A stretch of DNA of 64,000 nt from Dyadobacter chenhuakuii (GCF_023821985.2 NZ_CP098805.1:806001-870000); one strand, 5' to 3'; shown: positions 9,437 through 18,449, numbered from the stretch's first letter. Notes: generated from the sequence alone by a model not told the origin. Made by a program: numbers and translations.

Positions 9437-11712
9437 CAAATTGCGTCGTTTACAATAAACAAGGTTTCATTCAATGGAAGGCGTGGTAATGGAATTGCTG
9501 GCATTTCCGGTTTGATGATCTTAAATAGAAAAACTGCTTTTGTGTTATTTTTTAAAGATATGATATTTTGAAACTCATTGCGTAAACCTTGTAATTTGTC
9601 TTTTTCCGTTACACTTAATCCGACGCCCGAATCAAGCCGTTCAAACAAAAACATGGGTGATAGCAATGGCTGGCCGCCCAGACCGAGTTGTTCAACGGTT
9701 ATCCAAAGCTTTTGAGAAGCGACTCCTCCCACAAAGTACTGATCTGCTGTATCCGGCAATGTAATAATAGCCACACAGGAAGCATCTGCGACGCTGAATT
9801 GGATAGGTTCCGTTAAAGCATTTCCACCGCCAAATGCGCTCAGCGCAGCAGCTATTTTTTTGTCCTTAACGATCGATAATGCAGCCATATGCGCTGGCGT
9901 TGAGGCCAATGCCTGGATAGGAACACCGTCCCCTGCATTTGCATTTTCCGCGCCCGGCCGCCGGATGTCGCGATTGAAATAGTCGTTATGACCTTCCGTA
10001 TGAAGCATCATTATCCTGTCGCAGGCTGCGACAACTCTTCCAAGTCCAGCGAGCTGTTCCTTTTCAGTAATGAGTTGAACATCAGCACCGGACACGCCCT
10101 CCACAGCCTTGCGCAGGGCATTCCTTTCTTCTTCTTGCAATGCATAAGACAAGCTTGAATTCCGGTGAATTGCGAAAGATTCCGCGGATTCTGCCAGCCT
10201 ATTTGTTTGATTTCCGGCCTGGGTGTCTTTTATAAATTGAATGCTGGCAACCAGCTCGTTCGAATCTGTAACAGGGGATTTTTGTACAATGGTCTGATAG
10301 CCAAGCTGACTGGCTTTCAGCAATGCATGCTCATAGGCAGCGCCCAGGGCAAGGTGCGCGGCCATGTTATTGATATTGGAAAAAGAATGCGAGCGGAATG
10401 TATCGTGAAATAAATGCAGCAGACCATTTCGGAAAACCCATTTCCAGGGCTGGTCATTTCCATTTGAATATGCTTGTGTTGCGGCGTTAACAATCTGCCC
10501 GATTTCATCCGCGTTCGGGACAGCGTCGGGCTGAGTCTGGGGTAGGGAATCAATGATGGCAAGAGCCCGATCCAGGTCGAATGGCGCGTTCGGATTACTA
10601 TAAACGGCGACCGTGGAAGTGTCTGGTTTGTTATTGATCAGGGTTTCGAGATCTACATAATATCTTCCTGAATCCGTAAATTGATCCAGCAGGATGCGCC
10701 TGCAAACGTCGGTTACAACGCCTCCGCCCAATGTTACCGCACTCGCAAGCTGCGGCCAGGTGGTGATCGTCTGCCCGATTTCCAGCAATGAAGCCCGTCC
10801 GCGGGTGGAAGTGTTCATGGCGTCAATAATGCGCATTACCAACGGAAAGCGGTCTGCGGGACTAATGTTCTTTAATTTTTCAGCAGGAATATCAGCCAGC
10901 ATTCCGTGCAGAATAGGCCTGTCCGTCTCCCGGTCAAACCGTTCCACATCCAGCATTCCCCGGTCGCTTGTTTCCATTACAACCGGAATATGAAAGCTTT
11001 TGGCCATCTGCCGTGCGCTGATCTTTACTTCCAGGTCGTCACATTCGTCTACAAGAATGTCCAGCTTACCGCCTTCGGTAAGAAATGAAGTGATATTGTC
11101 TTCTGTAATTCCTTCCGTATAACATTCTATTTCCAAGTAGGGATCTATCTCCGCAATTTCCCTGGCCGTTACTATCGCTTTGTTGATGCCTATGTTGTGC
11201 AGACCGGTTTTTATCCGGTTCAGATTACTCAGCTCAATGGTATCAAAATCAGCAAGTTTTAATGTTCCGCAAATGCGTTCTGTGGCAACGCTGAGTGCAA
11301 CCGCATGACCAACCGAAAGTCCGATGATACCAATTCTGCGTTCAGATAATGTTGCCTGTTCGTGCGGGGTGATCTTATAATGGTTTCTGCTGGTTCTTAA
11401 TGTTACGAAGTCGTGCTTGTTGAGAATGTGCAGCAGCCGGTTGGACCAGGGATAATAGACCCACGAACCCAACAGATCGGAATCTTTGCCTGAAATCCAC
11501 TCGTCGTACTTTTCGTCAATTTCAATACTTGTGAGCCTTTTCCTGGGATTTTGTATCTTAATCAGCTCCTTCATTTGGGAAGAAAACAGATCGAGGACGA
11601 TTTTTTGTTGATAGTCCGAAAGGACTGCGTTAAACTTTTGTTTGTCAGTGCTTTGTTCGTGAAAGATAAAAATCGGCTTATAGATCGTATTGTTTGCTGG
11701 ATAGGGATACAT
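9436..11712 (-). CDS. E1/ThiF-like adenylating domain fused to a nitroreductase domain (Rv1355c-like)
   Basis: 758 residues from ATG 11712; a GTG 13 codons earlier is possible. The first half is an E1/ThiF/MoeB-like Rossmann domain with a nucleotide loop RRIGIIGLSVGHAVA (about 126-140), the conserved DFDTIELSNLNR (155-166) and the acidic DECDDLEVK (222-230). No CxxC zinc knuckles and no clear catalytic cysteine follow. The second half begins near residue 403 with a flavin nitroreductase N-motif (AATQAYSNGNDQPWKW) and later has STPAHMAALSIV and EQLGLGGQPLLSP. This matches the mycobacterial Rv1355c-like architecture. It heads the operon. A likely chemistry is adenylation of a carboxylate plus flavin-dependent oxidation, but the substrate is unknown. 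Confidence 0.75.
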   Translation of the reverse strand: MYPYPANNTIYKPIFIFHEQSTDKQKFNAVLSDYQQKIVLDLFSSQMKELIKIQNPRKRLTSIEIDEKYDEWISGKDSDLLGSWVYYPWSNRLLHILNKHDFVTLRTSRNHYKITPHEQATLSERRIGIIGLSVGHAVALSVATERICGTLKLADFDTIELSNLNRIKTGLHNIGINKAIVTAREIAEIDPYLEIECYTEGITEDNITSFLTEGGKLDILVDECDDLEVKISARQMAKSFHIPVVMETSDRGMLDVERFDRETDRPILHGMLADIPAEKLKNISPADRFPLVMRIIDAMNTSTRGRASLLEIGQTITTWPQLASAVTLGGGVVTDVCRRILLDQFTDSGRYYVDLETLINNKPDTSTVAVYSNPNAPFDLDRALAIIDSLPQTQPDAVPNADEIGQIVNAATQAYSNGNDQPWKWVFRNGLLHLFHDTFRSHSFSNINNMAAHLALGAAYEHALLKASQLGYQTIVQKSPVTDSNELVASIQFIKDTQAGNQTNRLAESAESFAIHRNSSLSYALQEEERNALRKAVEGVSGADVQLITEKEQLAGLGRVVAACDRIMMLHTEGHNDYFNRDIRRPGAENANAGDGVPIQALASTPAHMAALSIVKDKKIAAALSAFGGGNALTEPIQFSVADASCVAIITLPDTADQYFVGGVASQKLWITVEQLGLGGQPLLSPMFLFERLDSGVGLSVTEKDKLQGLRNEFQNIISLKNNTKAVFLFKIIKPEMPAIPLPRLPLNETLFIVNDAI

Positions 11713-12097
11713 TTTTAAGCTATTAGGAGGACGGTTCCCAGAAGAACTCACGTAAAATTTAAAATTCGACGAAATGTATTGATCTTTATAAAATCGCTGC
11801 CGCTGAAACTTTGTAACCGGGCAAGTGATCCTATGTCTATCAATAGTTACACAAATTGCTGAAATTATTTTTCTAAAACTATCACAGGTTGTATCCAGGA
11901 CAAAATATTTGATTGGAAAGCGTCTAAATTCGTTGACAAGTAGTTGGTTACACAGAGGTAAAAAGTTAATTTGTAAAAACCACTTAGCGCTTTTATACTA
12001 ATATAGAATTAATATTATAATATTATCAATTAGTTGAGCGTATCGGATCGAACTCAAATTTCAAACAACCTCCGAAAAAAGAAAGAATTACGTAATA
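11713..12097. other. Divergent intergenic region between the E1 operon and a receiver gene
   Basis: 385 bp that must carry the promoters of both the minus-strand operon and the plus-strand receiver. TTAATTTG at 11966-11973 is a near-match to a plus-strand -7 element. No strong inverted repeat and no extra gene were seen. Confidence 0.4.
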
Positions 12098-12565
12098 ATG
12101 GAAACCAAAGAAAAAATAAGCGTCCTGTATGTAGATGATGAGATCAACAACCTCAATTCATTCAAGGCTGCGTTTAGAAGAGATTTTAATATTCTGATCG
12201 CTACATCAGGGCGGGAAGGCTTGGAGCTGCTGAAACATAACGTGGTTCACGTGATCATTACGGATCAGCGCATGCCTGAAATGACCGGGGTGGACTTCCT
12301 GATAGAAGTGTTAAAAGATTATGCAGAGCCTGTCCGCATTTTGCTGACGGGCTATACGGACGTCTCGGCAGTGATTGATGCTGTGAACAAGGGCCACATT
12401 TATTACTATCTCAATAAGCCGTGGGATGAGGCCCAGCTGCGGATCATCATTAAAAATGCGCATGAGATTTTTTATCTGCGGGAGAAGAACAAGGAACTTA
12501 TTGAAAAGCTGATCGAAGTGAATGGCCAGCTGGAATTCCTGCTCAGGCAAAACCTGCTTTCCTAG
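12098..12565 (+). CDS. Response regulator, receiver plus C-terminal helix
   Basis: 155 residues. The receiver shows the acidic pocket in VLYVDDEINNLNSFKAAFR, phospho-Asp56 in IITDQRMPEMTGVDF, LLTGYTD and the Lys of LNKPWDEAQ. A helix of about 30 residues follows (YLREKNKELIEKLIEVNGQL), long enough to dimerise but with no DNA-binding or enzymatic output. It is divergent from the E1/acyltransferase/kinase operon. Its receiver is much closer to that of the hybrid kinase at 5481-6572 than to a generic receiver, so it is probably a further component of the same pathway. Confidence 0.88.
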   Translation: METKEKISVLYVDDEINNLNSFKAAFRRDFNILIATSGREGLELLKHNVVHVIITDQRMPEMTGVDFLIEVLKDYAEPVRILLTGYTDVSAVIDAVNKGHIYYYLNKPWDEAQLRIIIKNAHEIFYLREKNKELIEKLIEVNGQLEFLLRQNLLS

Positions 12566-12578
12566 CAGGTTGCAACAT

Positions 12579-12743
12579 TCATTTTCTTCTGAAACTGATG
12601 TTCCTTCTTGACAATTGTGCATGCCCGAACTGTTTCAACAGGTTCAGCACAACTGAAAAGCCAGCCGTAATAAATATTGCCAGGAAAAGAATGACTGCAA
12701 ATACAAGGTTGCCTATCGCTTTCAAAAATATGATAAAGTCCAT
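12579..12743 (-). CDS. Small single-pass membrane protein (54 aa)
   Basis: A 54-residue frame on the minus strand. It begins MDFIIFLKAIGNLVFAV, continues as one hydrophobic helix (about residues 9-35), and ends in a basic tail with two RR pairs (LSRRNISFRRK). This looks like a real tail-in membrane peptide. It lies 13 nt beyond, and convergent with, the receiver gene. No family is known to me, and it has no visible partner. Support is from composition only. Confidence 0.5.
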   Translation of the reverse strand: MDFIIFLKAIGNLVFAVILFLAIFITAGFSVVLNLLKQFGHAQLSRRNISFRRK

Positions 12744-12898
12744 CTGCTTATGTGTTTAGTGGGTGTTTGACGTTGATATGTTAAAATCATACCAGCATGA
12801 AAAAGCAGCCCTGAAAACCCTAGGACGTGATGCGTTGGTATCCTTTTTGCTTACTGTAATATAAAAAGTGAGCAAAAATTCATCAAACCGATTCAATC

Positions 12899-13111
12899 AT
12901 GAAAAAGATATTGGCAGTAGGAGCAGTTTCAGGCGTTGTGTTGTATGTTTTCTTCAACAAATTTTTCAGACAGATGGAAAGAAATTTCGGCGCTGAAAAA
13001 AAACAAGACGAACTTACCGGGAATAACAAAACAGAAGGGTATTTTTACCACCAAAGCGAACTGGCCACGGATGGAACCGCAGGACAGCTGGCATCAAGCA
13101 TGAATAACTAA
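12899..13111 (+). CDS. Small hypothetical protein with one N-terminal membrane helix (70 aa)
   Basis: 70 residues starting MKKILAVGAVSGVVLYVFF, a single hydrophobic N-terminal helix that is either a membrane anchor or an uncleaved signal. A polar tail (KKQDELTGNNKTEGYF) follows. No domain is recognised. It is on its own, 48 nt before the esterase-like lipoprotein gene, and could be co-transcribed with it. Confidence 0.55.
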   Translation: MKKILAVGAVSGVVLYVFFNKFFRQMERNFGAEKKQDELTGNNKTEGYFYHQSELATDGTAGQLASSMNN

Positions 13112-13158
13112 AATGCCTGATTACCAGGCAAGTCAAGCATAAATACTCTACCTGGATA

Positions 13159-14319
13159 ATGTGGCGGACAGTCTACCTACAATGCATTTTTTTACTTTTA
13201 GTTGGATTGTTCGCTGCATGCGAAGGGCCTAGTCCCTTCGAGCCCCCCATTAAAGAGCCCATTGGAGAACCCGGCGAAGAGCCGGAACCCATCGACACCA
13301 GCGGCGTTGACACTACGGGTCATTCGAATCCCGGCCCCGTCATTATTGATACATTAAAGCCCCGTAACAGCAATCGGTTTTTGGCATTGTCCAAAGGCTT
13401 CGGCACTGCCAACATTTACAGTGAATCGGAACTGGGCATTATCACCGGAACTTACAAGCAGGCGCCCGACTACAATGGGAGCACTGCGAACCTCAATTAT
13501 TCTTTTATCGCCCCACAAAACGATACACTTAAATATCGCCCGTTTGTGATTTTCGTGCATGAAGGCGCATTTATTTATGGTGACCTCGGCAGCGAGATGG
13601 GGAAAGCGAGATCCATGGCCAGGAAAGGTTATGCAGCGGCTGCTATCAATTATCGTCTTGGGTTTGCAGGCGGAAGCGAAACAAATACTTGTGGCGGCAA
13701 TAACAAGGAAGTGATCCAGGCCATTTACCGCGGCGTTCAGGATACGTATACTGCCTTACATTACTTTGCAGACAAGTCAAACGAGTTCGGAATAGATCCC
13801 GGCCAGATGATGCTAGCCGGAAGCAGCGCAGGTTCCATGATCATTTCCGCCCTGGTTTACATGGATGAGGCTGATTTTGAGGCTTTACAACCGGGAATTT
13901 CCAAGACGCTCGGACCATTGGACAATGCTAAGGGAGGCACCGAGTTTCGCGTACGCAGTTTGCTGACTTATATGGGTTACTCTGTCTTCAAGACAACTTA
14001 TGTTAACAGAAACAATGCGAAGCCAACCGTGTTTTTCCAGGGAACCAGCGACAGTGTGCTGCCTTATATACAAGGCAATTTATTCTCATGCGGAAGATAC
14101 TTCTGGATGCTGGGAGCAAAGCCTGCTTCGGAGCGGTTGCATTCATTGAAAGTGCCTTATGACCTCAATTACCAGCCTGGTATAGGCCATGTTCTGTCTT
14201 ACTCCCAGGAATATATCGCCAACCGTTACGCCGAATTCATGAAGCGATTCTGGTCCGGAGACTTGCGCCAAACAACCGTCGAGGATATGAAAACCATTCA
14301 GGATATCAAGATTCCCTGA
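13159..14319 (+). CDS. Lipoprotein with alpha/beta-hydrolase (carboxylesterase-like) domain
   Basis: 386 residues. An N-terminal signal ends in the lipobox LFAAC (Cys21), so the protein is a membrane-anchored lipoprotein, and a Pro/Glu/Asp-rich linker follows (about 22-60). The hydrolase domain has VHEGAFIYGD as the oxyanion-hole strand (the usual HGG is altered), the nucleophile elbow GSSAGS, an Asp in FFQGTSDSVLPY and the His in QPGIGHVLSY. This is the carboxylesterase/acyl-esterase type seen in polysaccharide deacylation. Its substrate is unknown. It converges on the acyltransferase-3 gene with a 6-nt gap. Confidence 0.8.
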   Translation: MWRTVYLQCIFLLLVGLFAACEGPSPFEPPIKEPIGEPGEEPEPIDTSGVDTTGHSNPGPVIIDTLKPRNSNRFLALSKGFGTANIYSESELGIITGTYKQAPDYNGSTANLNYSFIAPQNDTLKYRPFVIFVHEGAFIYGDLGSEMGKARSMARKGYAAAAINYRLGFAGGSETNTCGGNNKEVIQAIYRGVQDTYTALHYFADKSNEFGIDPGQMMLAGSSAGSMIISALVYMDEADFEALQPGISKTLGPLDNAKGGTEFRVRSLLTYMGYSVFKTTYVNRNNAKPTVFFQGTSDSVLPYIQGNLFSCGRYFWMLGAKPASERLHSLKVPYDLNYQPGIGHVLSYSQEYIANRYAEFMKRFWSGDLRQTTVEDMKTIQDIKIP

Positions 14320-14325
14320 AATCCG

Positions 14326-15453
14326 TTATCGTTTTTTCATGAAGGGCAGGAATTGTTTCAGATAGCTGGATAATTTCAATTCAAGATATTGATAGGATAG
14401 GTAAGACGCCACCATTGTCAGAAACAGCGCCAGGAAAAACATGGAAGTGCCGGTGCTGTAAACCGGATACCCCAGGCTTTTGAAAAACTGACCTAAAATG
14501 ACCACGATAGGCATATGTACCAGGTAAACCGAAAACGACATATCGCCGATTTTAACAAGCCAGTCGGGAAAGTTAATCGGGCGGCGCGCATTATAGAAGA
14601 TGAATGCGGTAAAAAGCAGACTGGACCCAAATCCCCATTGTGAAGGCCCCAAGCCACCAAAAAAGCCCGACCAGTACTGCCATAATGCGAGGGAAATGAA
14701 CAGAAACACAAGCCAGACCCTTGCAAATGCGGATGCTAGGATGGGAAACAGTTTTTCATTCGTATAAATGAGACCGATAATCACACCATATACAAAATTC
14801 CAGATAATAGGATTTGCGATCATGTTCAGGTATCCGTTCCCGAAGTCGGCAGTTCGCTGGGTTTCCAATGTAATGTAACCCAATGTAAGCGGAAGGACGA
14901 CCAATGTGATGATCACGATCACGAAGAACACATACCATCTGAACCGAGAGAAGAACATGGAGATGGCCACAAGCGCATAGAAATAAATTTCGTAATTGAG
15001 CGTCCACCCAACCGGAAGAAAGGCATATCCGTAAAATGGCGGATCGGTGTGCGTGACCGGGATGAAAAGTAAGCTCAGGATCACACTCTTCACAGCACCC
15101 GGTTGCAGCCCGACTTTCATTTGAAATAAAAAGTAAAGAAGGGTAATGATCGCATAGGTGGGCCAGATCCGGATGAACCTACGCGCCATGAATTTATAAA
15201 CCGAAAGCAGTGAAAATGTGGTTTGTTTGGTAATGTACACCATAATGAACCCGCTGATCACAAAGAACAAGGCAACCCCGGAAGGGCCTGAATTGAAAAA
15301 AAAGTCAAGTTCCTGCTTGAAGGGTTCACCTTTTCCGATGACGTCTTTAAGATGGTAAATGGTGACAGTTAGTGCCGCAGCCGCTCTCAGAACCTGTATA
15401 CTGTTGATCTTGGACTCGAAGGGATTGCTGACCGGCTTTATCTCCTGATTCAT
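14326..15453 (-). CDS. Acyltransferase 3 family membrane protein (OafA-like)
   Basis: 375 residues with about ten hydrophobic helices. The N-terminus INSIQVLRAAAALTVTIYHL carries the RxxA and the catalytic His of acyltransferase-3 proteins, and FFVISGFIMVY is the second family motif. Members transfer acetyl or other acyl groups to sugars of surface polysaccharides or lipids at the inner membrane. The neighbouring esterase-like lipoprotein could act on the same polymer, although the two genes are convergent and so not one transcript. A specific substrate cannot be read. Confidence 0.9.
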   Translation of the reverse strand: MNQEIKPVSNPFESKINSIQVLRAAAALTVTIYHLKDVIGKGEPFKQELDFFFNSGPSGVALFFVISGFIMVYITKQTTFSLLSVYKFMARRFIRIWPTYAIITLLYFLFQMKVGLQPGAVKSVILSLLFIPVTHTDPPFYGYAFLPVGWTLNYEIYFYALVAISMFFSRFRWYVFFVIVIITLVVLPLTLGYITLETQRTADFGNGYLNMIANPIIWNFVYGVIIGLIYTNEKLFPILASAFARVWLVFLFISLALWQYWSGFFGGLGPSQWGFGSSLLFTAFIFYNARRPINFPDWLVKIGDMSFSVYLVHMPIVVILGQFFKSLGYPVYSTGTSMFFLALFLTMVASYLSYQYLELKLSSYLKQFLPFMKKR

Positions 15454-15626
15454 TCTGTTAAGTAAAATTTTGCGGTTTGGGATCCGGCTGTAAAGTAAGT
15501 TAAAGTTTGCTTCATGTTGTAATTTGTGAGCAGCCGGGCGCGATTTTCCATGAAACAGTGCATTTCAGGCCTCGTCGGCACAATTTTAGTTCATCGCTTG
15601 TAAACGTATACAAAAAGTAATTGAAT

Positions 15627-16058
15627 ATGATGGATCAAGCGTTAACTGTTCAGGATCAGATAAGTATAGAAGCTCCGCTGAGCAAAGTGTGGGAAATATT
15701 GATAGCCCCGAAATACGTCAGGCAGTGGGATGAGCTTCCTTCGGATTTTGGCGATTATTACCTGGAACTTGGAAGGGTGATCGACTGGTCGGGCCGGTCG
15801 CGGCTGACGGTCACGGCGCACGAGCCTAACGCGCTTCTACAACTTTCGCTGTACGTAGAGAAGTGGGAGCAGTCGCCTGCTGCATATGACATTGCGTATA
15901 CATACAGGCTCTCAGAAGATGAAAATGGCGTTTTGCTGCAAGTGGAAATTGGCGATTTTGCGGTCTTGCCAGACGGGCAGAGTTACTATGACGCTTCTGT
16001 GGAGTTCGCAAAAACGGCATTGGAGAAAATCAAAAATCTGGCGGAAAACAGACTTTAA
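15627..16058 (+). CDS. SRPBCC (START-like) domain protein
   Basis: 143 residues from ATG 15627; a TTG two codons earlier is possible. It has the AHSA1/polyketide-cyclase-like helix-grip pattern: QDQISIEAPLSKVWEIL at the start, KYVRQWDELP, and a long C-terminal helix (ASVEFAKTALEKIKNLAE). Such proteins bind hydrophobic ligands or act as Aha1-like co-chaperones, and no specific function is implied. It lies 42 nt upstream of a MerR-type regulator in the same direction. Confidence 0.75.
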   Translation: MMDQALTVQDQISIEAPLSKVWEILIAPKYVRQWDELPSDFGDYYLELGRVIDWSGRSRLTVTAHEPNALLQLSLYVEKWEQSPAAYDIAYTYRLSEDENGVLLQVEIGDFAVLPDGQSYYDASVEFAKTALEKIKNLAENRL

Positions 16059-16100
16059 TTCCGGGGGTGAGTATATTTGTAGTTATCACCGCCGAAAGTC

Positions 16101-16412
16101 ATGCAACCGAACACCAAACTTTACTATGATACCAACGAAGTAGCCGAAATGGTTGGCTGCGAGCCATCTGCCCTGCGCTTTTGGGAAAAGAAATTTCCAC
16201 AGCTGAACCCCAAACGGGACGCACGAAACAGGCGCAGATATACGGAGCGCGACATTGAGATCATCAAAAAGATCATGCACCAGCGCGACAAGCAGGGGCG
16301 TACGATCAAAGGCGCTCGTGAGCAGATGCGAAGAAAAGAGGAATCACAGCTGCTGATTCAGCGCTTAATGCGCGTCCGGAAGTTCCTCGTGGAGTTGCAG
16401 GAGACATTGTAA
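16101..16412 (+). CDS. MerR-family transcriptional regulator
   Basis: 103 residues. The winged helix-turn-helix of the MerR family is clear: LYYDTNEVAEMVGCEPSALR, FWEKKFPQL, then NRRRYTERDIEIIKKI in the wing. A short coiled coil (EESQLLIQRLMRVRKFLVEL) serves for dimerisation. There is no C-terminal effector domain, so it is of the short HTH-only class common in Bacteroidota. Its target is unknown. It sits between the SRPBCC gene and the M28 peptidase (30 nt downstream) in one apparent transcript. Confidence 0.87.
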   Translation: MQPNTKLYYDTNEVAEMVGCEPSALRFWEKKFPQLNPKRDARNRRRYTERDIEIIKKIMHQRDKQGRTIKGAREQMRRKEESQLLIQRLMRVRKFLVELQETL

Positions 16413-16441
16413 CTTTCCGTTGTTTTAATTCATCCATACCC

Positions 16442-17665
16442 ATGAAATATTTCCTTTTGTTGCTGCTTGGCTGTGCTTCTTTTTCATCCTATGCACAGAA
16501 ATTTCAGGCGCGGGCCATCCGCAAGCACATTGAATTTTTGGCGTCGGACGACATGGAAGGAAGGGGAACGGGGAGTTTGGGGGAAATCCGGTCAGCAAAC
16601 TACATTGCCACGATCTTCGGGGAACTGGGCCTGAAACCTGCCGGAACGGATGCCAGTTTCTTTCAGCCCTTTCCGGTGAAATATGCCATTGAAGGCAACT
16701 TGCACCAGGTTACGGCCCGCAATGTTGCAGGATTTTTAGATAATGGTGCCACGAAAACAATCGTTATCGGTGCGCATTACGATCATTTGGGAAAAGGTTT
16801 TCAGGGAAGTTCGCTCACAACGGATAGTCGCAACAAAATCCATAATGGTGCGGACGACAATGCATCGGGTACAACGGGCCTGCTTGAACTGGCAAGGCAT
16901 TTTGCAAAAAACAACATTACTGAAAAGCATAATTACCTCTTTCTGGCATTTTCGGGCGAGGAGCTAGGGCTTATCGGGTCCAAGTATTTTACAGAAAATC
17001 CGACCATTCCGCTTGCGTCCGTTTCCTGCATGATCAATATGGATATGATCGGAAGGCTTAGCAATGAAAAAGGGATCATTGTCTCGGGTTGGGGAACAAG
17101 TCCGGTCTGGGGAAAGCTGATTCCTGATCTTGTCAAGGCGCAGAATCTGAAATATACGGCTGATTCCTCTGGCGTAGGCGCATCGGATCACACTTCATTT
17201 TATTTGAAAAATATTCCTGTTGTGCAGTTCTTTACAGGCGTTCATGGCGATTATCATAAGGTTAGCGATGACATTGAGCGCATTAATTTCGAAGGTGAGG
17301 CCAAGATCCTGAGCATTATTGCCGGTCTGCTGGAAAATATAGATAAAGAAACAACTGATCCACAGTTTATAACAGCCGATAATCCGCATACAGGCAACAA
17401 AACATCTGATTTCAAGGTAACCCTGGGCGTGATGCCGGATTACAGCTATTCGGGCAAAGGCCTGAAAATCGACGGCGTTTCCAAAGCCCGTCCAGCCGAA
17501 AAAGCCGGGATACAGGCCGGTGACATCATTACAAAGCTTGCCGGTAAAGAGATAACATCCATTTACGATTACATGGATGTGCTCAGCGAGCATGAAAAGG
17601 GAGAAAAAGTAGAGGCAGAATTCTTACGCGGATCCGAAACGAAAAAGGTTTCAATCATTTTCTAA
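16442..17665 (+). CDS. M28-family zinc aminopeptidase with PDZ domain
   Basis: 407 residues. A signal peptide (about 1-19, ending SYAQ) directs export. The M28 core has the zinc residues in IGAHYDHLGKG, GADDNASGTTGLLELA, AFSGEELGLIGS, MINMDMIGRL and the His of VHGDYHKVSDD. A C-terminal PDZ domain (about 325-407) has AEKAGIQAGDIITKLAGKEI, a common accessory module in these periplasmic peptidases. It probably removes amino acids from peptides in the periplasm or outside the cell. It converges on the YfcE-like gene, with the two stop codons overlapping by 4 nt. Confidence 0.92.
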   Translation: MKYFLLLLLGCASFSSYAQKFQARAIRKHIEFLASDDMEGRGTGSLGEIRSANYIATIFGELGLKPAGTDASFFQPFPVKYAIEGNLHQVTARNVAGFLDNGATKTIVIGAHYDHLGKGFQGSSLTTDSRNKIHNGADDNASGTTGLLELARHFAKNNITEKHNYLFLAFSGEELGLIGSKYFTENPTIPLASVSCMINMDMIGRLSNEKGIIVSGWGTSPVWGKLIPDLVKAQNLKYTADSSGVGASDHTSFYLKNIPVVQFFTGVHGDYHKVSDDIERINFEGEAKILSIIAGLLENIDKETTDPQFITADNPHTGNKTSDFKVTLGVMPDYSYSGKGLKIDGVSKARPAEKAGIQAGDIITKLAGKEITSIYDYMDVLSEHEKGEKVEAEFLRGSETKKVSIIF

Positions 17666-18174
17666 CTGATCATCGCCCCGCGTTTTCCCAGCTCAATAGC
17701 CTCCATCTGGCTGATCAATCCTTCATGTATATTGAACCGCAGCAGCGTGCGGAATTTGTGAAAACCTTCCCGCCCAGCCGCGCCGGGGTTAATGTAAAGC
17801 ATATTGTTCAATGCTTTGTCGCGTATCACCCGCAGGATGTGCGAATGCCCGCACACGAAAATGTCAGGGGTTTGTGATTTTAGTTCGGGCATGACCATCG
17901 GGTTGTAACGCGGAGGCGCGCCACCAATGTGCGTGATCCAGACCCGGAATCCTTCCAGCTCAAAATGCAGGTTTTCCACTGTCCTTGCCCGGATATCATT
18001 ATTATCAATGTTCCCAAAGACAATGCGGCAGGGCTTGAACATTTCCAGCTGTTCAATGATCTTTACCGATCCGATATCTCCTGCATGCCAAATCTCATCA
18101 CAATTTTTAAAATGATCAAAAACCCGTTCGTCCAGATAGCCGTGTGTGTCTGATATTAAGCCAATTGTTTTCAT
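17662..18174 (-). CDS. YfcE/MJ0936-type metallophosphoesterase
   Basis: 170 residues from ATG 18174. The calcineurin-like metal-binding motifs are complete: LISDTHGYLD, IWHAGDIGS, VFGNIDNND, VWITHIGG and FVCGHSHI. These small cytosolic phosphodiesterases have broad in vitro activity, and the natural substrate is usually unclear. The 170-residue length matches the family. The longer frame upstream lacks family similarity, so I chose the internal ATG. Confidence 0.92.
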   Translation of the reverse strand: MKTIGLISDTHGYLDERVFDHFKNCDEIWHAGDIGSVKIIEQLEMFKPCRIVFGNIDNNDIRARTVENLHFELEGFRVWITHIGGAPPRYNPMVMPELKSQTPDIFVCGHSHILRVIRDKALNNMLYINPGAAGREGFHKFRTLLRFNIHEGLISQMEAIELGKRGAMIS

Positions 18175-18449
18175 TCTGTTTAAATAAAATATCGTTTTAA
18201 CGCGAACATTCTCCGCATTTTGTAACCGCAAAATAAATTAATTTATTTTCTTGAAGATTAAAGTAACTTATATATAACCTTTTCATATATTGGGATCTCA
18301 AATCTTAATTAAAGTTAATTTTTTATTAACATCATATAAAACCGCTTGCAAACTAATTTATTAGTTTTAAAGTTGCAGCACTTTCTATATTATTGCGTAT
18401 TGTAATTTATCAGTTACATACTTCGACTCATTTAACCGCCAGACCAGCC

